The translations under genes and the position numbers were made by a program. Source: Chiua virens (taxonomy: Eukaryota > Basidiomycota > Agaricomycetes > Boletales > Boletaceae). Taken from it: a DNA stretch of 64,000 nt. Numbering within the stretch: position 1 is the stretch's first letter; every line of letters starts with the position of its first letter. The stretch lies in the NCBI GenBank assembly GCA_019787685.1, contig JAHNUO010000012.1:434001-498000 (forward strand). The letters run 5' to 3'. Below, piece after piece: positions 47,903 through 59,409 of the stretch. The notes under the pieces are model-generated. The model had not been told where the DNA came from. It saw nothing but the letters and a program-made list of their open reading frames with translations, and did not search any database.

Positions 47903-50659
47903 ATGTCTGAGAATCAAGTGCTCCCGCAAGGTGTGGGATATGGAGTTGGTATGTATGCATTCATTCATTGCGTTGCATGAACACCAACCGAGCACACGTC
48001 GCTAGTGATCGGTAAGCATACGTCCGCGAACGAACCGTCGACAGTGGCCTTGCGTGGTTTCTAACACTGACACTAGGGATTGGATTGTTCTTCAGCGTTC
48101 TCATGGTTGGATTGATTGCCATTCAGGAAAGATACACTGGACTTTCGCCCCGGGATTCGGAGGAATTTACCTCTGCGTCCCGGTCAGTCAAGCCGGGTCT
48201 TATCGCGTCTGGTATTGTCTCCGCCTGGACCTGGGCTGCCACCTTTGTAGGTTGAATCCACTAGCATAGCCATTCATAGTTGATTCTAATCATCGTTACT
48301 AGCTCCAGTCAAGTGCAGTCGCTTATAGATACGGTATAGCTGGATCGTGGTGGCACCCTGCAGGCGCCACGGTACAGATCCTGTTGTTTGCCCAGCTGGC
48401 CGCGAAACTCAAGTTGAATGCACCATACGCTCACACTTGGCTGGAAATCGTTGCAACGCGGTGGGGAACCTTCGCACACTTGGTGTTTATGTCCTTCGGG
48501 TTGGCCACCAATATTATCGTCTCTTCTATGCTCGTTCTTGGTGGGTCAGCGACTGTGACAAGTCTGACAGGCATGAATACCATTGCTGCGTGTTTCTTGA
48601 TCCCGCTCGGCGTCGCGATTTATGTCGTGGTTGGTGGCATGCGGTCGACGCTGATTTGCGACTAGTTTGTATTTCCACGCCTTGAACTGTCGCTTCCCCT
48701 TACCCATTCCTAACCTCTAGCACACACACATCAGTTCTCTTTGCTATAATCCTGACATTCATTTTCACAGTGTACGCAACTTCTGGATATATCGGCTCGA
48801 TCAGCAAAATGCATGAGCTCCTTTCGGAGGCTACACAGATCATGCCGGTTTCTGGGAATGCATACGGATCCTACCTCACACTGCGCTCCCTGGACGGGCT
48901 GATATTCGGCATCATAAACCTAATTGGGAATTTTGCTACTGTCTTTCAGGACCAAGCATATTGGCAACGTGCTATTGCTAGTCGACCGGCTACAACCGTC
49001 AAGGCATACCTGATCGGAGGGCTCGCCTGGTTTGCAGTTCCGTTTACAGTTTCCACTGTCGCTCGGTCTGGCAGCTGTGGCACTAATGGCGGTTCCTGCA
49101 CCATCATCTCCGACTCAATCACCGAGTGCGGATGGTTTCGTGTCTTTACTTCCGCCCCTCACAGCAGCGGAAATCTCGGCAGGATTACCTGCTCCATTCG
49201 CCGCAGCGGCCCTTTTAGGGGAAAAGTGGCGCAGCAGCATTGTTGGTTGTCTTGTTCTTGGCTGTGACGAGCGCTACGAGTGCCGAACTGATCGCCGTGT
49301 CGTCAATTTTGACTTATGATGTCTATGTGGTAAGTTGACTTTACGCGTACCAGTGTGGAGAGCGGTTCATCACATCGACAGAGGTACATCAATCCCCGGG
49401 CGACGGAGCAGGCAGGTTCTGCGAATGAGTCATCTTGGCGTACGAGATTTTCTTCTTCGGCCAACACATCCCTTAATGACGTCTTCGTAGGTCGCGATCT
49501 TTGCCCTTGTCATGGGTATCGCCGGTACCATATTCTATTACATTGGGGTATCAATGGGTTGGCTCTACGTATGTCAGACCTGTGCTGGTAGCGCAAGTCA
49601 AGTCTCTGATCGTGATTTAGACTTTCATGGGCGTCATCCTCGGCTCAGGTGTCGTTCCCATTGTACTTTGTATCACCTGGGGCAAAGCCAATCGCATAGG
49701 ATGCATCGCTGGCGCGTTAATTGGGTTGATTGCCGGTGTTGCCGCTTGGCTAGGGATCACCTCTGGCCTGAATGAAGGTGTTATTAACGTCACCGTAAGT
49801 TATCTTGATTCGTGCGAATGCTCTGCTGATGTTTGGATGTTACTCCTGTTAGACAAGCGGAGGTGCGATTGCGATGTACGAGTAGCGGGGTCGTGCTACG
49901 ACTGAAATATATTGTCCAGGTAACTACGAGATGCTTGGAGGGAATCTGGTTTCGATTGCGGTAGGCGGAATCGTCTCTGTGATCTTTTCTCTGATCGTAT
50001 GTGATTCCTTTTTTCGGGATCAGACAGATATGATGAATCCCATAAAACAATTTACAGTGGCCAGATAACTTTGACTTTATGGACACTAGGGCCATCAATG
50101 CGCCAGTCGGGAAGCAGGCTGTCCAAGACTCAGAAAACGCGAACATCGAGAAACATAACACAATGACGTCAGTCACATCCGACTTGAACCACACCGGGCT
50201 TGATCCGGGACTCGATCCTGAAAATCTCAAGAAGGCTTTCCGATTTGCTTTGTGGTCGTCGCTGATAATGGTACAACTTTTCCGACCTGGTTTGACAATC
50301 TAATCGAATTCGACAGACGCTGGTGTTTATGATCCTCATCCCGCTTCCTTTGTTTGGCGCATCCACCGTATTCAACGTCGCCGGCTTCTCCGTCTGGATA
50401 GTGATTGGCATTCTGTGGGCGTTTTGTTCGGCGTTCGCGGTGGTGTTGTACCCTCTGTGGGAAAGCAGGGCGGCTTTGGTGATGATCGTCAAGGGCATGA
50501 TCAAGGTGAGAGAAGCACGTTTACCCTGGTTTTCGTGACATGTGTTTCGGGCTTTAGCTGACTCCCTTGGCTTTTCTTTGCCTTTTGTAGGACGTGTGTG
50601 CACCTGGGTCCGGCGCGTATTTCGCGTCTAACATGCGTCCCAAGGCGAGTGGTGATTAA
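47903..50659 (+). pseudogene. Urea transporter DUR3-like (sodium:solute symporter family), copy A, frameshifted
   Basis: Thirteen exons matching copy B one for one: 47903-47948, 48006-48011 (6 nt), 48077-48246, 48303-48664, 48721-49329, 49382-49439, 49491-49568, 49621-49794, 49853-49862 (10 nt), 49920-49996, 50058-50270, 50317-50505, 50591-50659. Family blocks are clear: [98 protein letters not shown] and MGVILGSGVVPIV. These are the helices of SSS-family urea permeases. Compared with copy B there are three extra single bases, at about 49,059 (STT|LGLAAVAL), 49,228 ([12 protein letters not shown]) and 49,416 (EQAVLRMSHLG). They sum to three, so the frame recovers, but a stop at 49,265-49,267 falls between. 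As written the protein would end in the middle. Confidence 0.85.
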
Positions 50660-50997
50660 CATTCTCAGGAATAGCGGACGACCGCCAGAGAGGTCTATCA
50701 TATCGAGAAACAAGCGAAAAATCGTGATCTCAATTTCAGTCATTAGATCGATTAGCGTCCGACATTTATGTAACATCGAACCTTGTGGTACCGTTGTGCT
50801 TTTAGATCTGTACGTAGGGTGTTTCTCAGAATAACTGTCAGGATGATGTTCGCGTATGAGTTCTTTGTGCGAAACCGCCCATCAAGTATATGGGGAATCA
50901 TGGCTATCATACAATACTGATCTACATCAAAGAACTCGGTTATACAACCTTTCCGGCGGATATTGATCATCTTAGTTGTCATTTCTCACATCGCACG
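50660..50997. other. Spacer between convergent urea transporter genes
   Basis: 338 bases separate the two stop codons. No gene. Both 3' ends face this spacer, so any terminators must lie here. Confidence 0.6.
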
Positions 50998-53758
50998 TCA
51001 CGCGGTACTCGCTACGTTGGCACGCGTGTTCGGTGAGACGTATGCCCCCGACCCAGGTGAATACGCGTCCTGGGAAACGAGGGGAGTAAGCAAAGTTCCC
51101 GTCATCGAAACAGGATTAGTTACCTTGATCATGCCCTTGAGGATCATCGCCAGCGCCTCCCTGCTCTCCCACAAAGGGTACAATACCACCGCAAACGCCG
51201 AACAAAACGCCCATAAAATCCCAATGATGACCCAAACGGAGAGCCCAGTAACGTCGTACACGGTAGAAGCACCGAACAGAGGGAGTGGTATGATAATCAT
51301 GAACACTAGCGTCTGCCAAACGAAAAGGGTGAGATGTGCGTTTGATAAGATACGCTACACACAACGTCGGGGGAAGGGAACTATACCATGATCACGGAAG
51401 ACCAAACAGCGAATCGGAACGCCTTCTTAAGGCCTACAGGATCGAGTCCATTATCGAGCTCTGTGCCATCTTCTGAGTCGCTTTTGACGGAGACTGGTAC
51501 TTCTCTATCCTTTTTTTCTGTCTTCACATCGTCAGCGTAATGGTTCGTCTTCTTGATAGCAACTGGCGCGTTGATGGCTCTTGTCTGTGAAAAGTCGTAG
51601 TTATCTGGCCACTGTAAGTAGTACGAGGATTAGTATCATCCCATGAATCCAAGGATGACATACAATCAGAGAGACGATCACAGAGACGATGCCACCTATC
51701 GCAATGGATACCAGATTTCCACCAAGCATTTCGTAGTTACCTGACCAAGGAATATCAGTGTAGACGTGACCTGCTACGCATACATCCTGATCGCACCTCC
51801 GCTCGTCTAATAGGAAAAAAGCAACCTAAACATCAGCTGAGCACACGCAAATGAACGACATACAGTAACGTTGATGACACCATCATTTAGCCCAGACGTG
51901 ATAGCGAGCCAGGCAGCGACACCGGCAACAAACCCAACCACCGCCCCACCGATGCATCCTATACGATTGGCTTTGCTCCACGTAATACTCAGAGCGATTG
52001 GAACGACACCTGAACCGAGAATGACGCCCATGAATGTCTAGTTCATAATCAGTGCACCATTCTTGCAATAGCTATACGAGTTCAACATACGTAGAGCCAA
52101 CCCATTGAGACCCCGATGTAGTAAAAGATGGTGCCGGCGATGCCCATCGCAAGCGAGAAAATTACGATCTATGAGAACATCGTTGGAACTTGGAGGGAAG
52201 TATCGACCCTAGAAAAAGGAACCATACACCGAGGTGACTCATCCGCAGAATTTCTTGCTCCGTTGCTTGAGGGTTGAAGTACCTCTGTCAAATGGGTGAG
52301 TCACTTCTATATTGGCGCCTCCGAAATTGAGCTCACCACGTAGACATCATAGGTCAAAATCGAAGAGACAGCGATAAGTTCCGCACTCGTGGCGCTCGTC
52401 ACGGCTAGAAACAAGACGACCAACAACGCTACCGCTCCACTTTGGCCCAAGAGCCCCGCAGCAGCAAATGAAGCAGGTAATCCAGCAGAGATCTGGTCTT
52501 GGGTGAGGGGCTGGAGCAGAGGAACGAACTCGTCCGCAGTAGGTACTTGGGTTGGTGATGAAGACGAAGGGACCGCTACAAGTGCTACGGCAGCCAACCC
52601 AAGGGTCGTGGAGAATGTAAAAGGAACTGCAAACCATGCGAGACCTCCGATCAGGTATGCCTTGACGGTCGTAGCCGGTCGACTAGCAATGGCACGTTGC
52701 CAATATGCTTGATCTTGAAACACGGTTGCAAAGTTCCCGACTAGGTTTATGACGCCGAATATCAACCCATTCAAAGAGCGCAATGTGAGGTAGGATCCTT
52801 GTGCGTTCCCAGAAACCGGCATGATCTGTGTAACCTCTGAAAGTAACTCGTGCATTTTGCTGATCGAACCGATATACTGCGAAGTCGCATATACTGTGAA
52901 GACGAATGTCAGGATTATGGCGAAGAGAACGGATGTGTGCGTGCTGGAGGTTAGAAACGGGTGAGGGAAAGCGACAGCCCAAGGCGTGGAAACACAAACT
53001 AGTCGCATAGCAGCGTCGATCGCATGCCACCAACCACGACATAAATCGCGACGCCGAGCGGGATCAAGAAACACGCAGCGATGGTGTTCATGCCTGTCAG
53101 ACTTGTCACAGTCGCTGACCCACCAAGAACGAGCATAGAAGAGACGATAATGTTGGTGGCCAACCCGAAGGACATGAATACCAAGTGCGCGAGGGTTCCC
53201 CACCGTGTTGCTACGATCTCCAGCCACGTGTGAGCATATGGTGCATTCAGCTTGAGTTTCGCGGCCAGCTGGGCAAACAACAGGATCTGTACCGTCGCTC
53301 CTGCGGCATACCACCATGGCCCGGATATACCATATCTGTAAGCAACAGCACTTGACTGGAGCTGAACAAGAATTAAAATCGACTTTCATGGTGAACTATA
53401 GCACATAATCTTACTAGCGTGGCAGCCCAGGTCCAGGCGGAAACAATGCCAGACGCGATAAGACCTGGCTTGACCGACCGGGAGGCAGAGGTGAACTCCT
53501 CCGAATTCCGAGGTGAGACTCCAGTATACCTCGCCTGAATTGCTGTCAACCCGAGCATGAAAGCGCTGAAAAACAACCCAATCCCTATGTGTTCAAGTTG
53601 CGCGGCAAATGAGGCCGTTTAAAATGGTTCGTGTTAGTGAATGCTTACCGACAACTGGCAAAACGCGTTCATTAGGGAATGCCCATGCGATACGAGAGAA
53701 TGAAACACGTACCGACACCATATCCCGCGCCTTGCGGGAGCACTTGACTCTCGGACAT
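50998..53758 (-). CDS. Urea transporter DUR3-like (sodium:solute symporter family), copy B, intact
   Basis: Imports urea with a cation across the plasma membrane, by similarity to DUR3. Exons on the minus strand: 53758-53713, 53654-53649 (6 nt), 53584-53415, 53361-53000, 52943-52337, 52284-52228, 52168-52091, 52037-51864, 51806-51797 (10 nt), 51740-51664, 51611-51387, 51312-51124, 51069-50998. They total 2,073 nt, exactly 690 codons plus stop, close to the usual DUR3 length. It starts MSESQVLPQGAGYGVVVGIG and has about 15 hydrophobic helices, with the conserved blocks listed for copy A. A cytoplasmic, charged loop encoded by exon 11 differs most between the copies. The gene lies tail to tail with copy A. 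Upstream GATA-type sites suggest nitrogen control. Confidence 0.93.
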
Positions 53759-53828
53759 GTTGCGAAGAGAGAGTGGTATGGGTTGGTTAAACGTGAGACG
53801 GCCGAGCGGAACGGGCTCCCAGTCTGCG

Positions 53829-53951
53829 GTTATATAAGAGTGAGATAATCCAAACTAGTCCTTATCAGTGATATTTCGGAGACTTGTATCGCCCCGTACT
53901 GAAAAGATAAGAGCAGAGAGCGCTGAGCTCAGGCGGCCTTATATCGATAAG
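53829..53951 (-). promoter_or_regulatory. TATA box and GATA-factor sites upstream of urea transporter copy B
   Basis: Reading toward the gene, TATATAA lies about 75 bases before the ATG (within 53,829-53,837). Further upstream are GATAAG-type sites at 53,861-53,866 (CTTATC on the plus strand), 53,906-53,911 and 53,946-53,951, and a GATAA at 53,844-53,848. Such clustered HGATAR sites are bound by fungal nitrogen regulators (AreA/Nit2 type), which are known to control urea permeases. The region before copy A lacks a comparable cluster. Confidence 0.5.
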
Positions 53952-55142
53952 TGGAAGTGAACATCCTGTCAAAACGCGTGCCGCGGCCGCCTCTGAGATC
54001 TGATCTCTGAGTCATCTGAGGAACCTCTTAAAGATAAATTAGACGTTTGTGTTGCTAGGCATAATTGCAACATCTTTGCCAACATAAACTCCTAGGGACA
54101 GTTGTCAAGTATGATGCACATGTCAGGGACTTCGAAGTACTATACTCAATCCTTTTAGCCATGTCCGAGTCCCACAGACTCGGGGATTGATATATGATAC
54201 CAGTATTAAAGTTTGGAATCTGCGCGTCTATCAAGTAGGTCATGAGTCAGAGAGCCTCTCAGAGGGCTTAGACTGGTGATGTACATGAATCACTGGCAGG
54301 ACTATACATATCCGATCATCGAGCCAGTTAGACTAAAAAACGCGTTTCGCACTTATCACCGTGGGAATGATACAGATGATCGATCGAATGTAGCCCTTCA
54401 TCGTTTCACTGGCATGATCACGGTCGTGCTTCAACTTATTGCATCGAGCCTGAGGGAGACATATCGCTCCTGGCGTGGTCCAGTAAGTCCAAATTTCTCC
54501 ATCTTCTCTAGCGACAGAACGACGCGATGAGGATCGAAGCTTACCCGTCATACCGAAGCCTATGAGACATACATCTATAGTACATATTAGAATACCTCGC
54601 CCCAGCGGCCCCACCAACTGGGCGTCTATCCACAAAGGAGATCTGGACATTCGCCAGGCTCTCTGGCATCTGCAGATTCTTTGCCAATATTTGCCTTCTT
54701 CGCGTATTCGAACATGTCGAATTTTCTGGTTTGGCACCCCCCGTAGGAGCATCTTACTAGTAGTTAATCTGGAAATGAGTTTTGTGATAACATGGATGTT
54801 TTATTTTATTTCAAGTCCGATCACCCAGTTTCTCGTGACACGATCATTCATCCGAGTCAGCTCGACTCAGCTGGCAGAGACCGCCAGCGAAATCGCATAG
54901 ATCGTTAAAGGAAGTGCGTGAATCTATCCGCCCTTTTGGGCAGGAACCTCCTAGAAGAGTCTTCTGAAACGCTAGATGACAATCTTTTACTTAGTGGCGC
55001 TTTGGAATATGCTTACTAGTACCACTAGGCCACATCTCAGGTGCTTATTCCGGGGAGTCTACTTCCGAGGCCGACTCTGCTAAGATACCGCGGTGAGAAT
55101 ACATCATAAAAGACACACTAACAACCAGTGTCGATCACACCC
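53952..55142. other. Intergenic region
   Basis: Upstream DNA of urea transporter copy B and of the acyltransferase gene. No supportable gene. Confidence 0.4.
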
Positions 55143-57186
55143 ATGTCCAGTTTTCACCCTCTCCCACTGGCAAGCCCGTGGGTCCTTGATGCTACTCGTG
55201 ACCCACCGGTGTATACTCGGTCAGTCTCTTGGGTCTCATTGCATAACCATAATCGGACTAATTTCAACCCATGATTGGTTACTAGGCTTATGGTTGGTTC
55301 TGAGGTATTGTGGCAGAGATTTGCAAACGCCTTCGATGGGTAACGTTCTCTGTCTAATATAATCATTGATAAACGAAACGAACGTTCATACAGAGCCAAT
55401 GAGACTTGTTCCGGGATCAACTTTACCTCTTCCCTATCTGTTGAAGTTTTGGGACATCGTACTCGACGGGCTCTGGATAGACTCCGGTAGGATGATTTTT
55501 TTTATCCTGGTTATTTCACGATTTCCTAAGAGGACTGATGTGGGGCTTTTTTGTCCCAGATTTGTTTGCCCTATCATTGCATGCACGGTGGAGGACGTCA
55601 CGCCGTGTCCACGATGGTGTTACACCCCTTCTGCCGACCGGGAAGCCTGGCTCAACCTGGCTTTTGTAATTGAAGACCAAGGAGCTTCACTGAACCCATC
55701 TAAATTTGTTCAGAGCATCAACCTTAAAAGGTTACCGTACATCGATGGAAAGGGAGCTACTACTTCATTCAGGGTTTACCTGCTTACAACCTCAGAGTCG
55801 AAAGAGGGTGGTCAAGACAACAACTTGAAGGAATACGGTCTATACTTTCACGGTACCCATTCCATCCTAGATGGCGGACCTGCACTCCATGCACTGAACC
55901 TCATGTGCGAATGGATGTCTGATCATGGCATGGAGGTCACAATCACACCTGTGGAGGAGTGGAAGAACCTTCCTGTGGATCCCATTACTGCCACAGGAGG
56001 ACCGTTGGGAGCTCAAGAAAGGGAAGTATCTGAAGGCAACCTCTTCCAAACACTTGTGAAAGCTCTGGCCACGGTAGGTTCTTCTTGCACTGCTGGTGAG
56101 AGTAATGACATAGACATTTTTAGCGTCATCACTCCTTGCCTCCTCCATCTTGTCCATTGAACATGTCCGAACAACAATTCCGTCATACGATAACACTTTC
56201 GGGTACAGAAACGGCGCAGATCATAGCCCAAATGAGGAAGATGGGTGTTACCATTTCAGTGTTACTCCAAGCTGCAAACGCTTTGGCGCAGATCAAGATG
56301 AATCCAATACCTCCACCGGCCTGATCTTAACTTCCCATGCAGTAACACTGTGTGTGTAACGTCTTCTGCTCCATTTTATATCCCTATTGTTTTTGACTTC
56401 GATCCTTACTATTGTCCACAGTATCTCTCTTCAGCGCTATCTGAAAGCATCAATTAACCCGAAAACTCATCTCATATCAGCATCAACTTTGATGCCATTG
56501 AACTTTCCGATCGGCCAGTTTTTGACAGAACACAGCGAGAAAGCAAGGTTGATTAAGACAGCGAAGGCGCTCCAGCACTATTTTGACAGTCATCTGGCAG
56601 ACCCCCATCTCCCCCATCTGATGGCTGTCCTTGGGGCTATGCTACCAAGTAAGGAAGACATGGAAAAAAAGACGAGGATGAATCCATGGTGTTGCGCGTT
56701 GACTAATTTGGGTATCGTGGAGGACAAGCTATCAACACAACACAGGAAAATCAGTGTTGAGAGTATTTGCTTCGGGATTCGATTGGGAACTACCATGTGA
56801 GAAATTTGTTTTGACATCTCCTTCCGCAGTCACTTATGCTCTCCCTTTTGTTCTCTCTCCTCGCTCACAGGACCATCCACACGTGGACCATGCACTCAAA
56901 GCTACATTTCATAGTTCAGGTGGGTTCCCTCTAATGGCTTCTCTGTTTATAGTTTTCGCTTCGTGCTTTATTGGGTGCAGCTTGTTCTAACCTGCCGGAA
57001 CATCAGGGAGCTGCGGCTTGGGGAGAAGAATGTATGAAAACGCTGTTGGAGGAAACAGTGAAGACCGTGCTCCTCGTCCTGGATGACTCCGAGTCTGCAA
57101 CTCGCCACAACCAAGGCTCCGGCAGGACTGATGAGGAAGCGGGCCATCAGGAAAAGGTTCCCGCCGTGATCATTGCAAAGTTATAA
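55143..57186 (+). pseudogene. Acyl-/alcohol acetyltransferase-like protein (HxxxDG fold), one frameshift
   Basis: Exons: 55143-55219, 55286-55339, 55394-55486, 55560-56073, 56124 to about 56310, 56435 to about 56799, then two 3' exons ending at 57,186. The start reads MSSFHPLPLASPWVLDATRD. The catalytic signature of CoA-dependent acyltransferases and condensation domains is present as FHGTHSILDGGPALHALN (H-S-I-L-D-G). Later blocks are SLPPPSCPLNMSEQQFRHTI, RYLKASINPKTHLISAS, MTIHTWTMHSKLHFIVQ and GAAAWGEECMKTLLEETV. The fifth exon meets a stop at 56,322-56,324; the expected continuation (TGLILTSHAV) is in another frame, so about 56,300-56,315 has a lost base or two extra. All other joints are in phase. 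Similar fungal proteins are mostly uncharacterised; transfer of an acyl group to an alcohol is inferred from the motif only. Confidence 0.65.
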
Positions 57187-57980
57187 ATGATGACATGTGA
57201 ACTACCCGTATGCATGGAAGTTGTAATGATGTATACAGTTCTGTCTATTGCGGCTTACTCGACAATCTACTTTGCTTTAGTCATGTACTATGTAGTACGG
57301 ATGGTGACAAGACTGACTTCATCGCCGGAATATGATCCCTTTGCGACCAGCTTGACTTGGACTGTAGAACGGGTAAAACTGGAACCAATATCAATGCGCT
57401 GAGCTGAAGTCATTCAAAGTAATAGTGATACGCGGTGTTATAGAACATGAGTACAAAAGCGCGAAACCTTCCGTACGATCGATTCCTGATCGTCATGACA
57501 TACTGCTAGGAGACTGAATTAATCTGCCCCGTCTACAATACACGGTCGGAAGCAAATCAGCCATCTGGGCAGCTCAACCATCATTCCGTCTCGACGCCGC
57601 TCATTCTAATCCGATGTGCTCCGAGTCAATGTTTCGAAACGAACTGACAACAACTACGCTTACTGTCTCGGGAATCGCTGGTTCCCCACCACGCGAAGGT
57701 TGATGTGGATCACGGAATGACTGTGGCTAATGGGACATCAGCTTCTTGCGACGTGACTCACCCATTGAAGAGAAGTGACGTACAGGAGGTACTCGATATT
57801 GAGGTGTCAGATATTTAGCAGTAGCATAGTGAGTATCACTCGATCGTAGTTCATGAGTGAATAAGGCTGAGTCAAGTAGAGTAGGCTGTTGTGACCGTCC
57901 CCGAGACAACGGCGTGGAGGAACTATATGAGGCATACAGTTGCTGAGGGTATTATGAGATACGCGATCATTGATCATTGG
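57187..57980. other. Intergenic region
   Basis: No gene recognised. Short frames on both strands. Confidence 0.4.
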
Positions 57981-58620
57981 TCAAAAAAGATGGTTGTTTA
58001 CCGGATTTCGTAATGTAGCTATCGTGGAACGCTGATTGTGCAAGGGATTGTTTCGTGATGTTAACGGAGAACCTGCTGAGCCGGCGGGTGAACTAGGGTT
58101 TTCATGTCGTTTACTAGCTTGGTCGGCTGCACTCCTTTTAATCCTCTTCAGCCGTTTCCAGAGCGTTGACGAGGTCTTCGATGAGTCGACGAAATCAGGA
58201 CATGCTTCCGGACGTGTCTCTGGAGGTGAGATTACCGGTTGTACAGCAGATGATGGTGGAGATACTGTGTGTGATACCTCCGGTGAGGGTGTTTCATCCA
58301 CCTGAGGATGGACGGAGGGGACGGGGGACGGTAGCTGCGGCATTGTTAACATAGAAACAAGAAGGAAACAAGTAATTACAAACACGGTCAAAATCAAATG
58401 CCGGGGCTGCAGCAGGGACTTCTGTTGGTATCTCGACCTATATGGCATCGTGAACACTCATTCAGAAGTAGATGGGTGAGTTTATACCTCTAGAAGGTCG
58501 ATGTCGTCGTCCTGACTGTCACATTCAGGGTCCTGACGAGTGGATGTCTGTTATGAACGTGTCAACGTGTGATGAAAATGTCGAATGAATCACAAATCCG
58601 ACAGAATGGTTCAGGCGTAC
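57981..58620 (-). pseudogene. Detached 3' end of a WD40 gene (acidic linker, membrane tail)
   Basis: Homologous to the 3' end of the WD40 gene at 16.8-18.6 kb. The linker ends QDDDIDLLE before a donor (GTATAA), as there. After the intron comes a transmembrane helix (LILTVFVITCFLLVSMLT), a Pro-rich stretch (VDETPSPEVSHTVSPPSSA) and a basic end (KRLKRIKRSAADQ). Here an acceptor (ACCAACAG, exon from 58,422) leads straight into the membrane frame in the right phase. Upstream it is directly joined to GTPase sequence instead of WD40 blades, so it is a displaced fragment. Confidence 0.65.
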
Positions 58621-59398
58621 CACGTCCGAGTCCACGAGATTCTGTTGCTCCTCTTTCACAATTTCCTCTTGAATGGTGACTTCCGGAAGGGGAATAAGTT
58701 CTGCCATGACCGCCTGCGCGGACTCAACGGTATTAAAATGACGGCCGCATCTGAGCGCCTGACGCGAGAAGGGATAGAAAGTGGTCTTCCTTCAGATCAC
58801 TCTCTCGCATGAGGCCCTCCTTTCCGACAACATCGTCCCAGTGGGTAGTGACGATACAAACATTACGAAGACTCTTCTCTCCGATCAGCGCTTGGAACAT
58901 TCTGAGGTTCTTTCTTGAAATATGGCCAACGCGAGGGTCGGAGATGCGGCGCATAAAGATGATTCCGTTCAATTTCTTCTCGCTATGGACTTGCATGCGT
59001 CACAAGGTACGAGATACGAACTCGATCAAATACACTCACCCCTTTTCTGGCTCCAGGAAATCTACAAGCATTTGCAGGACGTCAGTGTCCGTTACGCCTT
59101 CCCGGGAGTCATCGAAACCGGGCGTATCGATTAACATGACGGAACACCCAGTTCTCGCATCTGTATAGTAGGAGGTCTGGATGTCAGACGTTTCGAATTT
59201 AACACTGTTGCCAATATGAATCTTAGGGTCACTGGTGAGATGACGAATGAACTGTTGGAGAAGAAACATGAGTTATGTAAAGATAGGTAAAGCTTCTACA
59301 TACACACCGCGGATTTTCCTAGAAATCGAAGAGGGGCGTGAACACGAATGGGCTATGGTCATGGTAAAACCAGACATACCAACGCCTGTTGCACCCAT
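58621..59398 (-). pseudogene. AIG1-type GTPase, tandem copy 2
   Basis: Minus-strand exons 59398-59380, 59318-59308 (11 nt), 59251-59040 and 58982 onward. The joined start is MGATGVGKSA, a P-loop (G1). The G3 motif follows as LIDTPGFDD, then EKKLNGIIFMRRISDPRVG and VCIVTTHWDD. These match AIG1/GIMAP-like G domains found in large numbers in basidiomycetes. Relative to copy 1 there is one extra base at about 58,741-58,749, which brings a stop; the old frame resumes with MAELIPLPEV and a charged helix. Its 3' end runs into the WD40-tail fragment. Confidence 0.7.
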
Positions 59399-59409
59399 GA
59401 CGCTAGGTG

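Noticed and set aside
55220..55285. In-frame TGA at 55,272 in the acyltransferase-like gene, read as a nonsense mutation
   Set aside because: A 66-nt intron (donor GTCAGT at 55,220, CTAAT branch-like site, acceptor TAG at 55,285) removes the stop and joins PPVYTR to LMVGSEVLW in phase.
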